DNA of 64,000 nt from Carex sylvatica (GCA_964058845.1 CAXKVR010000274.1:29834-93833), one strand, 5' to 3'; shown: positions 24,805 to 35,600, counted from the stretch's first letter. Notes: generated by a model from the sequence alone, not told the origin. Program-made: numbers and translations.

Positions 24805-25097
24805 CAGTGCGGATCAACCACCCGCACTGCGGATCAATCCAGCCGCACTCGAGACGCAGAGGAAAAGTCCGAGCCTAGTGCGGACGCACTGATGCCAGTG
24901 CGGATGAGCCCATCCGCATTCAGAACTTGGCCAACTTTCGGCAACTTCAGAAGAGCAGATTCCACCCGCAGTGCGGGTCATCCATCCGCAGAGCCATCCG
25001 CACTCAGAGAAAATTACAGAAGTTAAATAAGGAAACTTGTCCCAGTGCGGGTGAAGCCACCCGCAGTGCGGGTCATCCATCCGCACTGGACCCGCAG
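24805..25097. repeat. GTGCGG/CCGCAC palindrome array, left LTR A
   Basis: About a dozen half-sites of GTGCGG or CCGCAC, many paired into imperfect palindromes such as GTGCGGACGCAC (24880s) or GTGCGG-N9-CCGCAC (24807-24827). They stand out as GC-rich in an AT-rich LTR. The mirror copy is at 32158-32450. Confidence 0.85.
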
Positions 25098-25255
25098 AAA
25101 GCCAATAACTGCCCGGTTTGACAGTTTTTCTATTTTTGGCGCTTTATGGACGCGTTTTTACTGCCAGAAATACACTTACTTGCCAGGGAAGTAATGCTAA
25201 ACAGAGCACCCACTAACCCCACCTTCTAGCCTCTAAATCGGGCATAATCCTTGGC

Positions 25256-25263
25256 TATAAAAG
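25256..25263 (+). promoter_or_regulatory. TATA box of left LTR A
   Basis: TATAAAAG, preceded by GC-poor sequence and located about 0.6 kb into the LTR. The inferred transcript would run into the internal region antisense to gag. Confidence 0.6.
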
Positions 25264-26453
25264 GGAGAGTCCTTTCCCAAACCATCGATCATTCAATCTC
25301 ACATCAACCAACACACCATCATTCTCTCTTTACACACACTTAGCGATAAATTCTGGAGGAAGGAAAGCTTTCAAGCAAGGAGAAGAAGGATTTCTGGAGC
25401 AAGATTCGGCAAGATAGAGGGCTTTGATTTGTCAAAGGGTGTAATTGCTTCTTTTATTTCATTTCTTCTTACTTTGCCAATTTTTGTAATGGATCTCTCC
25501 AAGAGGGAGTAGTTCTCTCTCTAGGGGTTTAGGTCATCATGCATGAACTTGTTTAATTCTATTTTATTTGGTCATTTGCTTTTATTATGATTGTTATATG
25601 GGATTTGATTGTTAATTTCTGTGATTTTATAATTTGTGTTAATTACATAGTTAGTACTTGAATTGTAGTATCCCGTTTTAGTTTCAAAAGAACTAAAATT
25701 GACTAGGATCATATAGGATAGTACCAATTATGAATGCAAATATCCTAGGTTTAGATTAAGATTCTAACCAATTTAATCTAAGCCGGAACTATAGAAATTA
25801 AGATTAGGGACTTGGTGAAGGACCTAACCGTGAAGTCAAACCCTAATTAGGACATCTCAAATCAAGTCGGATATTGGTATCATGGACTTTATTGAGAAGT
25901 ACCAATACTCGAGGAGAGGAGAGACTAACAAGAGCTTATGGTCTAGGTAGCTAGGGTGAAGGACCTAATCGTGAAGTCCGAATTACCTAGACACGTTATT
26001 AATTCACGAAAGTGACCCTTAATAACATATTAGGTTAGAAACCTCGTCAAATCATACATGAATTCAAGCAAATACCGAATAGATAGAATTAGCAAGGGAT
26101 TGTAGACCAAAGGCCCCTAGATCTTTAAATCTTGAAAGCAAACCGATTACTTTTCTTTTACTTTTATTTACTTTAATTGTTTAAAATTCCTCTTTCGGGT
26201 ATTGAACCCAAACTTTAGGATTACTTAAACAACCCCCATTTACTTTACTTTATTGCACTTTACTTTATTATTATTTACTGAAATTAATTATTTAGGGTTT
26301 AAAACTAAGTATTTTCCATACTCTCTGTGGATCGATACCTCAAATACTACTTTGATATAATTGTGCACTTGCAATTAGACTCAAAAGCATTTAAGGTTTA
26401 AAAGGTACATCTCATTGTACTGAAACTTTTTAGCGTACACTTTACGCGCATCA

Positions 26454-27782
26454 AGTTTTTGACAAAATCCCCCAAGCTTGAACCTTGCTTGTCCTCAAGC
26501 AACATCTAAACTCGGACTACAATTCAATCCTTAATTTAACCCCAATATCAAGTATACATTTCTTCCAAAAATTTTACGAAAAATTTGTATGATCTTGCCA
26601 AAAATTTAGAAACTTCAACGTAAATTTTTACAAATTTAAAGTTCAACCCTTGGTTAATCATAATTCACCCCACAATTTGCTTACTCTAACTTTTATTTCC
26701 TTAAAGACTTAAAACTTGTAAACTTTGGAAATCTAAACTTATTACAAAAACTTCATACTTATTTTGCAGAAATTCTTTCAAAATCCCCCAAGCTTGGAAC
26801 AAGCTTAGGTTAGAAATTCGCGGACTTCGTGTGTTGATATTTACAAAATTCTTTTCTTCTTTTGTTACTTTTTATTTTATGACACTATAATTCTTTATCC
26901 TTAGAACAAAACCGGTTAGTTATAAGTAGTTAACCATGCCCAACCGTTTTAATTCAAAAGTGCATTTTACATTGCTCTTGGTTCAACCCTTCCATGACAC
27001 GAACCTACATGGTTAGTGCAAACCCGGTCACTTTATCGGGCAAACTAGCGGAGCAAAGTGTCGATAACTCATTGCTACAAGTACGTCATGTCGCCGTAAC
27101 ATAAGCAAGCGAAATCTAAAAATTATTTTTTTTACTATTTTTCAACATTTTTGCAAAAATATCATGAATACACACATCCTTAGGCATTAATTCATACCTA
27201 TGGATATCCCGATCTTTCTAAATTCTTTTTCCTCATTTAAGTCGTGTTTTCAGAAATAAATTTAAATTCTAAGTTTTCATTTTCGTAAATCTTTATTTCC
27301 ACAAAGTTTTTCGCCAAATTATGTGGTTATTTCTAATTATTCCAAGGGTATTACTAAGAATTCGTTCGCATCCAAGTTTCTAATTTCCGTCAATCACGCA
27401 AATTTATCAAAAATTGTTATTTTTGCCAACTTTTAACACAGAAATTAAACATGATTTTATACTTTATGCATAATTAGACAATTAAGTCCAATTATGCAAG
27501 ACTCTATTTTTATAACCTCGTAAAACATCTTGACGAATTTGCAATTTCAAGCAATTAAGTTCAAAATCACAAATCCTATTCATGGTCAAGTAAAAGTCAA
27601 GGTTATAAATCCTAAATTTTAAAAAAAAAAAATCTAAAATTAATGCAATGCAAGATACAATTTCTTCCTATCCCCCAAGCTTAAATTAAGCATTGTCCCC
27701 AATGCGTAAAAATAAACAAAAGTAAATAGGGAGAAACATGAACTACTCTATTGGCGGAAGGTGGTGGTGGTGCTGTGCGGTC
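26454..27782 (-). other. Non-coding 3' internal region of family A
   Basis: No ORF. In element sense it carries two modules of the same design: a perfect hairpin followed by AAGCTTGGGGG. The hairpins are 27690-27705 (6-bp stem, 4-base loop) and 26485-26502 (7-bp stem, 4-base loop); the polypurine-like tracts are at 27672-27682, 26785-26795 and 26469-26479. The tract next to the LTR is in the position of the plus-strand primer (polypurine tract). Homologous DNA makes up the internal regions of the family B elements at 45.3-46.5 kb and 52.5-53.5 kb. Confidence 0.75.
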
Positions 27783-30686
27783 TCAATGCTTGGATGGAGG
27801 ATCGGGAGGGCGGCCTCCCCATTGCCCCATTTTGTGTTGATTTTCTCGAGGTTTGTCGATTTCAGATGTTGCCACCGACTTCTCTCGCACATATTCTCTA
27901 TTAACCGGATATGTCTTGTCTTCTCCCAAGTATTCATAGCGAAGGGTAGGTGGTAGAGGCTTTAGTTCGACATTTGGTGTGTTCGAATTTGATGAAACGG
28001 TGAAAATCTGTGCAGAATTTGACGAGTGCGGGTGCTCCATCCGCACTGCGGGCTCGGTGCGGACGCACTGGGCGTGGACAATCATTTCTGCAGCTCCAGG
28101 AGGCTCAGTGCGGCTGGATTCATCCGCACTGCGTGTGGTCCACCCGCACTGAGGAGAATTTTCACCGATTTGCTCGTTTTCGAAGTCGGTTTCTTTAAGG
28201 ATTTGGTCCAGTTGCTCATTCACCATCTCTTCCTCCATTTTGGTAGCTATAATAGAATCTAAAATATCCAATCTACAAATAGAATCATTATCATTTGAAG
28301 GATATTTGATGGCATTAAACATATGAAAATTTACCTTTTCGCCTCCGATGTCAAAGGATATCTTTCCTTCTTTGACATCAATGTTTGCTCTTACAGTGGT
28401 GAGAAAATCACGCCCCAATAGGAGAGGGGTATGAGTATCCTCTTCCATCTCAACAATCACAAAATCTACCGGGACAAAGAACTTACCAATCATGACAATT
28501 ATATCTTCCGCTATACCCTCGGGATATCGTACCGTCTTATCGGCTAATTGAAGTGACATTCTTGTGGGTTTCAAGTCACTAAGATTTAGCCTTTGATAGA
28601 CGGATTTTGGCATAAGGCTCACACTTGCGCCTAAATCACATAGACACCTCTCAAATTTGGTATCACCAATTACACAAGGGATTGCAAAGCTCCCCGGGTC
28701 CTTTAACTTCGGAGGTAGCTTGTTTAAGAAGAGAGCGCTACACTCCTCATTAAGGGATACCGTGCCAACTTCCTCAATTGCTCTCTTGTTAGATAATATG
28801 TCTTTCAAGAATTTTGCATAAGAGGGCATTTGAGTAATTGCTTCGGTAAAAGGGATGGTGATACTCAATTTCTTGAGGTGTTCCACAAATTTGGCATATC
28901 GTTGGTCAAGTTTGTGTTTTACTAACCTTTGAGGGAATGGTATAAACCTTTGTGGTATAACATACTTGGGTATTTCAATTGGTTTTACCTTAGCCGGGAT
29001 AGAATTACCCGGTTCTTGAGATTCTTTTGATGCCGGTGTATCCGCATTGAGAGGAGTTGGAGGTTGTTGTGCATCCTTTGGCGGTTGTTGTTGCTCTTCA
29101 ATGGTCGGCATCTTGGGTCCTTCGTATCCCGTGCCACTCCTCAAGGTTATCGCCTTCGCTTGCTCCCTAGGGTTGATGTCCGGCTTGCCCGGTAGCGTGC
29201 CTTGTTGTCGGAAGGATGAAGACGCTTGTTGTGCAACTTGTATTTCTAGCATTGAGGTCTTGGTGTCTAAGAACTCAACCTTCTTCTTCAAATCTCTCAA
29301 AGAATCCAAAACATCCGTGTTGGTGTTCCTTTGGTAGGTAATGAAGTCTTGTTGTTCGGTTCTCATCTCTTGCAACATCTTTTGTATATCGTTGATCTGA
29401 GAGAGATTTTGGTAGGAGTTTTGATTTGCTTGGTTTTGGTATTGGTTCGAATTACCTTGGTATTGGTTGGAGTTGTCGTTTTCGGTCCGCCAATTGAAGT
29501 TCGGATGGTTCCACCTATTGTTAGAGTTATAAGAGTTTGAATTGAAATTATCATTTTGCCTAACCTTATTATAGATCGGGTCATTCCTCTTATCTCCTTG
29601 ATTGTAGAACATGGCGTTCGCTTGTTCTACCTTGTCGCCTTCAAGAAGGGTTGGGCAATCGGCGGTAAGATGAGTCGCCTCTCCACATATGCCGCATGGA
29701 GCCATCTTGGTCATGGATTTTGCGTTGTGCATTTGTGCCATTTGATGTTGTAAGGCCTCCATTTGGGCTCTCAAAGCGGTAACCTCGTCGACTTGCATAA
29801 CTCCCGGTGTGTTGTAGGCTCGTCCTCCTCGCTCGGCCGTCCACTCCCTTTGGTTGATCGCCATATCTTCGATCATTGCCATGGCTTGTGTCGGATTCAT
29901 ACGTGACATGTTGCCCCCGGCGGCCGAATTTAAATGAGTTTTGGTAGCTATAGAGCAACCCCCATAAAAGAATTGAAAAAGCAACCACATGTCAAGGCCA
30001 TGGTTGGGGCACAAGCGTTGGAGCTCCGCCCATCGGTCCCATGCCTCAGTCAAAGACTCCCCCTCTGCTTGCTTGAACGTTGTGATTTTCGACCGGAAAT
30101 GTTGGGTCTTCGATGGAGGGAAGTATTTCCCTAGAAATAGCTTCTCCATGTCGTCCCATGTATCTATGTTGTCTCGGTTGACGGTCTTCAACCATGTTCT
30201 CGCACTGTCTCGGAGGGATAGGTGGAAGCACTTGAGTTTGAGGTTGTCTAACTCATCTCCTTCTCTTGCAAAGGTGCCGCAGTGCTCTTCGAATACCGCC
30301 AAATGGGCATGTGGGTCTTCGTTTTGAGCTCCTCCAAATTGGTTTTGGCCAAGTAGGTGGATCAGAGATGGCTTAATTTCACGTGGATCTTGGCCATGAG
30401 GGATGAAGCCAAAGCGATGTCCATTGTTGTGTTGACGGTTATTTCCATTGTGGTGTCCATTGTTAGGACCGTTGTTGTTGTGGTTATTGTTGCGCTCGTT
30501 ACGAGGTGGAGATAATCCTCGTACACGGGTGTTATTGCTTCCATGTTGTGATTGTTCGTCATGGACGGATTGTTGTCCGTGGTTGGATTGGTTTTCCTCG
30601 AATATTGGGTTAACAATGGGAGGAGTTGCCATGCTTAATATATCTTCTAACCAAAGCGTTCCTAGAGGGATTCTCCCAAAGCTCAT
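27783..30686 (-). CDS. Athila-like gag-protease polyprotein, open, no pol
   Basis: 967 codons, uninterrupted. Order: low-complexity Asn/His-rich N-terminus (about 60-95), retrotransposon gag capsid domain (about 125-245), zinc knuckle C-GIC-GEATH-LTADC (331-344, CX2CX4HX4C), Asn/Gln-rich linker and coiled coil (430-490), aspartic protease with CDLGAS (683-688; D-L-G in place of D-T-G, as is usual in the Athila lineage) and TPLLLGRDFL (753-762). Residues ~847-890 are encoded by a copy of the GTGCGG/CCGCAC palindromes also found in the LTR. The VELKPLPPTLRYEYLG segment (906-921) that normally leads into reverse transcriptase is present, but the frame ends 46 residues later: RT, RNase H and integrase are deleted. 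It would form capsids and process gag at most. The start is the first Met after the primer site; a second Met at codon 19 is equally plausible. Confidence 0.88.
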   Translation of the reverse strand: MSFGRIPLGTLWLEDILSMATPPIVNPIFEENQSNHGQQSVHDEQSQHGSNNTRVRGLSPPRNERNNNHNNNGPNNGHHNGNNRQHNNGHRFGFIPHGQDPREIKPSLIHLLGQNQFGGAQNEDPHAHLAVFEEHCGTFAREGDELDNLKLKCFHLSLRDSARTWLKTVNRDNIDTWDDMEKLFLGKYFPPSKTQHFRSKITTFKQAEGESLTEAWDRWAELQRLCPNHGLDMWLLFQFFYGGCSIATKTHLNSAAGGNMSRMNPTQAMAMIEDMAINQREWTAERGGRAYNTPGVMQVDEVTALRAQMEALQHQMAQMHNAKSMTKMAPCGICGEATHLTADCPTLLEGDKVEQANAMFYNQGDKRNDPIYNKVRQNDNFNSNSYNSNNRWNHPNFNWRTENDNSNQYQGNSNQYQNQANQNSYQNLSQINDIQKMLQEMRTEQQDFITYQRNTNTDVLDSLRDLKKKVEFLDTKTSMLEIQVAQQASSSFRQQGTLPGKPDINPREQAKAITLRSGTGYEGPKMPTIEEQQQPPKDAQQPPTPLNADTPASKESQEPGNSIPAKVKPIEIPKYVIPQRFIPFPQRLVKHKLDQRYAKFVEHLKKLSITIPFTEAITQMPSYAKFLKDILSNKRAIEEVGTVSLNEECSALFLNKLPPKLKDPGSFAIPCVIGDTKFERCLCDLGASVSLMPKSVYQRLNLSDLKPTRMSLQLADKTVRYPEGIAEDIIVMIGKFFVPVDFVIVEMEEDTHTPLLLGRDFLTTVRANIDVKEGKISFDIGGEKVNFHMFNAIKYPSNDNDSICRLDILDSIIATKMEEEMVNEQLDQILKETDFENEQIGENSPQCGWTTRSADESSRTEPPGAAEMIVHAQCVRTEPAVRMEHPHSSNSAQIFTVSSNSNTPNVELKPLPPTLRYEYLGEDKTYPVNREYVREKSVATSEIDKPRENQHKMGQWGGRPPDPPSKH
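28024..28152. repeat. GTGCGG/CCGCAC palindromes inside gag-pro
   Basis: Eight or more half-sites identical to those of the LTR array, including GTGCGG-GTGCTCCAT-CCGCAC and GTGCGGACGCAC, lie within the coding frame near its 3' end and are translated in frame. The two arrays are otherwise unrelated in position. Confidence 0.85.
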
Positions 30687-30777
30687 AAAACACTGGAGAA
30701 GAAATCAAGGTTAGAATAAGATAAAATAAAATCTGAAATAAAATCTTAAAGTAAAAGCTAAGTATTTAACCTAATAC

Positions 30778-30795
30778 TCCCCGGCAACGGCGCCA
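30778..30795 (-). other. tRNA-Asp primer binding site, family A
   Basis: On the minus strand, TGGCGCCGTTGCCGGGGA, 18 bases complementary to the 3' end of plant tRNA-Asp as remembered for Athila/Tat elements. It starts 6 bases after the end of the right LTR, which fixes that copy as the true 5' LTR. Confidence 0.88.
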
Positions 30796-30801
30796 AAAAC
30801 T

Positions 30802-32617
30802 TGATGCGCGTAAAGTGTACGCTAAAAAGTTTCAGTACAATGAGATGTATCTTTTAAACCTTAAATGCTTTTGAGTCTAATTGCAAGTGCACAATTATAT
30901 CAAAGTAGTATTTGAGGTATCGATCCACAGAGAGTATGGAAAATACTTAGTTTTAAACCCTAAATAATTAATTTCAGTAAATAATAATAAAGTAAAGTGC
31001 AATAAAGTAAAGTAAATGGGGGTTGTTTAAGTAATCCTAAAGTTTGGGTTCAATACCCAAAAGAGGAATTTTAAACAATTAAAGTAAATAAAAGTAAAAG
31101 AAAAGTAATCGGTTTGCTTTCAAGATTTAAAGATCTAGGGGCCTTTGGTCTACAATCCCTTGCTAATTCTATCTATTCGGTATTTGCTTGAATTCATGTA
31201 TGATTTGACGAGGTTTCTAACCTAATATGTTATTAAGGGTCACTTTCGTGAATTAATAACGTGTCTAGGTAATTCGGACTTCACGATTAGGTCCTTCACC
31301 CTAGCTACCTAGACCATAAGCTCTTGTTAGTCTCTCCTCTCCTCGAGTATTGGTACTTCTCAATAAAGTCCATGATACCAATATCCGACTTGATTTGAGA
31401 TGTCCTAATTAGGGTTTGACTTCACGGTTAGGTCCTTCACCAAGTCCCTAATCTTAATTTCTATAGTTCCGGCTTAGATTAAATTGGTTAGAATCTTAAT
31501 CTAAACCTAGGATATTTGCATTCATAATTGGTACTATCCTATATGATCCTAGTCAATTTTAGTTCTTTTGAAACTAAAACGGGATACTACAATTCAAGTA
31601 CTAACTATGTAATTAACACAAATTATAAAATCACAGAAATTAACAATCAAATCCCATATAACAATCATAATAAAAGCAAATGACCAAATAAAATAGAATT
31701 AAATAAGTTCATGCATGATGACCTAAACCCCTAGAGAGAGAACTACTCCCTCTTGGAGAGATCCATTACAAAAATTGGCAAAGTAAGAAGAAATGAAATA
31801 AAAGAAGCAATTACACCCTTTGACAAATCAAAGCCCTCTATCTTGCCGAATCTTGCTCCGGAAATCCTTCTTCTCCTTGCTTGAAAGCTTTCCTTCCTCC
31901 AGAATTTATCGCTAAGTGTGTGTAAAGAGAGAATGATGGTGTGTTGGTTGATGTGAGATTGAATGATCGATGGTTTGGGAAAGGACTCTCCCTTTTATAG
32001 CCAAGGATTATGCCCGATTTAGAGGCTAGAAGGTGGGGTTAGTGGGTGCTCTGTTTAGCATTACTTCCCTGGCAAGTAAGTGTATTTCTGGCAGTAAAAA
32101 CGCGTCCATAAAGCGCCAAAAATAGAAAAACTGTCAAACCGGGCAGTTATTGGCTTTCTGCGGGTCCAGTGCGGATGGATGACCCGCACTGCGGGTGGCT
32201 TCACCCGCACTGGGACAAGTTTCCTTATTTAACTTCTGTAATTTTCTCTGAGTGCGGATGGCTCTGCGGATGGATGACCCGCACTGCGGGTGGAATCTGC
32301 TCTTCTGAAGTTGCCGAAAGTTGGCCAAGTTCTGAATGCGGATGGGCTCATCCGCACTGGCATCAGTGCGTCCGCACTAGGCTCGGACTTTTCCTCTGCG
32401 TCTCGAGTGCGGCTGGATTGATCCGCAGTGCGGGTGGTTGATCCGCACTGGGGGGGTATTTTTGGTATTTTGCACTATTTCCTGCATCGAAAAGCCAAAT
32501 AACTGCAATAACTTGATTCTAGGTGTATTTTGATCACTTTATATAATAAATACAAGACAATTGGTGTTATTTCATAATAAAATCTAGATTAAATGTGTAT
32601 ATAATTTATGCTTATCA
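30802..32617 (-). repeat. Right LTR of family A (true 5' LTR)
   Basis: 1816 bp, reading TGATAAGC...GCGCATCA on the minus strand, followed by the leader AGTTTT and the primer site. Its palindrome array is at 32158-32450. Length is equal to the left copy with no indel noticed. Confidence 0.92.
31992..31999 (-). promoter_or_regulatory. TATA box of right LTR A
   Basis: TATAAAAG on the minus strand, the mirror of 25256-25263. It would drive the sense gag transcript. Confidence 0.6.
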
Positions 32618-32622
32618 CTTTC
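32618..32622. repeat. Target site duplication CTTTC (right) of family A
   Basis: CTTTC immediately outside the right LTR, identical and in direct orientation to 24633-24637. Confidence 0.9.
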
Positions 32623-35600
32623 CTGTGTTGGATATCTTAGGAATAGTGAGACTCCATCCATGGCAACTGAACTCGCCCTGGAATGATAATATTTCGAGCT
32701 AAAGAATGATTTATTTCTCGTAAATAAGGAGAAAGCAAGCTCCAAAATAATAAGTATGGCATAGTTAGTCACACAATTAAGTACAATAACCTATACACTC
32801 ACTACCTCTATACCGGCAAATTCGAGTTCGTAATTATGTTCTTTAAGTCACTATATAAGGCCTAAAGTTCACTACCATGATCAAGCCAGTCTGATGAATT
32901 GGAAGCTTCGTATCAGAGTTTAGGTGAATTAATTAAGCTAACATTCCATTTCAGTTTGAATCTGATCAGCAGAACATAGGTAGCTACTTTCGAAAATGCT
33001 TGTAAGTTGAAAATAAAAATGGTTTAGTCAACCTACCTGAATAACATTTTGAAAGGGCAGATTTTCCTGAAAGCAAGTCTACAAAAAATGAAGAAAGGGA
33101 AGGGCATGAAGCGAGTAGCTCTTTCGTGATATAATTTATCTTCTTGCTTACCATAATGGTGTGACCTTGGTTTCATCCCTTAGGCCATAACCATCTCTTT
33201 GTCACGAACTGTCAGCGCCCACTAATCGTACTTTCGTCTTCTTTGTAAGCTCCTCAAGGTATTGTATACCCAGCAGTAGTTGAAGTAGTGGAAGCCCGTA
33301 GATGAGCACTCGATTCTCCTTGACCGCGCACTTCTCACTAAACACCTGCCTAATCATAATCAAAGGCAATTATGACAGTCATTCATGTATTGACCAAAAA
33401 TAACTACGAAATGGGAATGCAAAGCCTAGAAGCAGCTAGGGAACTCATGGAAAGTAGGCGTGTGAAGTCAGTAGGAATGAATAAGGAATGATTTTTTTCA
33501 TATTTTAAGGAAATTGAACAAGGGAAAGCGGACAAAGACGCTGTCTCCGCATTGAAGTCAGAGCTTTGATCAACTACACTTATTCCCCGATCTATCTATC
33601 CGATTCCCACCCAGTGCTCTTCATCCTAACTGGTCATATCATTCAGTTCTGTACAAGACCAGGTAATGCCCTATAACAATCAAAGATATACTTTCCCTAG
33701 CTGAAACTACTACTCTGACTGAAACTCTTTACTTCTCCTTTGCTTAGTCCTAACCCTATGTTTACTCTAGTCACAATCAACTCCTTGCCATATGATATCT
33801 AGTTTCCTGAGACTTGACCTAATCCGCCAGCTACTCCCAATGCCTACTACTTCACTATAGAAAGAAGCAAAGCCAATACCAGGTAGTTTATCTGCTTTAC
33901 CCGATGACCCAGGTGACTTGTTTTACTAACTGTGCTATCCCAAGCTCTACTCTCCGGCGCTAGTTTCGGTCTACTTTGCCTACTGTTCTAACTGTCCTAT
34001 GTTGCCTATGTTGAGTAGTCCTATGTTTACTAACCGACCTAGCCCATTCCCTATGTCGCCTATTCAAATCCATGAAAAGACCCCCTTCTGTACAAGAAAG
34101 AAGCCCCAGGTAAAGCCTTTAGATTAATACTAAACCCTACTCTTATTTGACTAACTCTACTAACTGTCCTACTGTACACCTATAAGAAGAAAAGCATTGA
34201 CATTAGTCATATATTGAATTCAAATAAATAAACATCCATTTCCTCACTCTTGACTAGTTTTCTTATCCCCATGCAACTACATTCCACCCTATGAAAGTCA
34301 TTACATCTACTTTCACTCTGACCTCAGAAACTTATATGATACGAGTTATCCTTGAACCACGTTTGAATATTCATATCATCCATTCTAATAAGAATGACAT
34401 AGCAGAAGATCAAACACATATCCTGCTCGAACAAATCAATAAACTCACTGTTTTTTACTAAATAAACACTTTTGACAAGGGACCTTTTTTCTTCCTCGTA
34501 TTCTAGTGGGTTACCTGCTTGACATATCCATTTCCTCATCTTATAGGAACGTTAGACCCGAAGAGAAGACATAAAGTCATGACACCTGCTTTCCCAAATC
34601 CATGTGCTAATTCCTAGGCATTTCTTAATAGCTACTCTCCCGGACATGAAAAGACAAGATCAATATGTCAGCTAGCTTACTAATACGGCAGCTGCTTAAA
34701 CTCATGCTGTACCTACATATCTCATTTGGATATCCTTACCTATTGGCTATCCCAGGTGACCTTACACCTAATGTACTAATGCCAAGCTTGAAACTCCTAT
34801 GTAGAGGGAGCTATCTCGCCTATGTTTACGTTGCAATGCTAGTCCTCTGTTCTGTACCCTACTTATTTCCTATGGTGACTAATGCCAATTCAAAGTCAGA
34901 AAAGGAATTCCACTCCATTAACGAATAGTCAGTATAGAACTCTTTTATCCAAGACATACGTAATTCGTTGACATCCACTCATACATCCAAGCAAAGACCT
35001 ATCCCTACTCTTTCCCTAGCCCCTGCTTGCCTACCTGACGTCGCCTACCCTATGTTCCCTTGGTTGGGTAAGCATCAATATAGGTTGCAAGGGGAAAGAA
35101 AGCATCAAGGAAGATCACGAGCGCCTATTGGCTTTCTTGCATATTCTACTCTCTAATGCATATTTGACTTCGCCTAGCAATAATAGAGAGGCGGGCAGAG
35201 AGCCAGCTAATCCATATTTATGTAGAATGAATGTATGTGGATTGGACGGTAGATCAGGGCAAGTTCAAGAGCATGTGAAAGCATAACTAGTACAAAGACC
35301 CAGGCGAGATAGAACGGCAATTTCATTGAGAAGGTTTTGGGCTAGCAGAAGAGGGAAAGGCTATGAGTAATAGTTGCTTGTGGGTGCTGATGACGAGGTT
35401 CCTCAAGAGTTCCTTCTGCGAGCTGGCTTGACCTTGCAACAAAGAGTTTTCTTTTTTCGTCCATGAAATTTGATTGCTCCCAACAAATACACAACAGTTG
35501 TGGACTTTCTTGTAGTCGGATCTCCAGCCCCCCATACGACTTTTAGTGAATTTAAAATCTACTAGCTCAGTAGGGAGAGTAAGAAGCTGCTATCATATGT

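Larger units (their letters stand above)
24638..26453 (+). repeat. Left LTR of family A, reversed relative to gag
   Basis: 1816 bp, TGATAAGC...GCGCATCA on the + strand. It is the reverse complement of the right LTR with about four transitions. Its own TATA box is at 25256-25263, so any transcript would run rightward and be antisense to gag. A normal 3' LTR of this element would read on the minus strand. Confidence 0.92.
24638..32617 (-). mobile_element. Non-autonomous Athila-like Ty3/gypsy element with inverted LTRs (family A)
   Basis: The 7980-bp insertion is bounded by a perfect 5-bp target duplication. In element sense (minus strand) it has: LTR (32617 to 30802), tRNA-Asp primer site (30795 to 30778), gag-protease frame (30686 to 27783), ~1.3 kb non-coding with polypurine-like AAGCTTGGGGG motifs, and then a second LTR in the reverse orientation (TGATAAGC at the far left, GCGCATCA inward). 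By eye the two 1816-bp LTRs differ at only about four positions, all transitions, so the insertion is young. The inverted homology runs eight bases past the left LTR (AGTTTTTG), i.e. through the leader and the first two bases of the primer site. RT, RNase H and integrase are absent; it must have been mobilised in trans. Both outer ends are U3 ends. Confidence 0.9.

Noticed and set aside
24814..25086. 91-codon frame in the left LTR A, identical to one at 32169-32441
   Set aside because: Both are translations of the palindrome array in the LTR copies; the repeat-derived His/Trp/Gly-rich peptide has no start context or family.
29047..29337. Several + strand frames opposite the gag-pro ORF
   Set aside because: Antisense shadows of the 967-codon minus-strand gene, with no independent domain.
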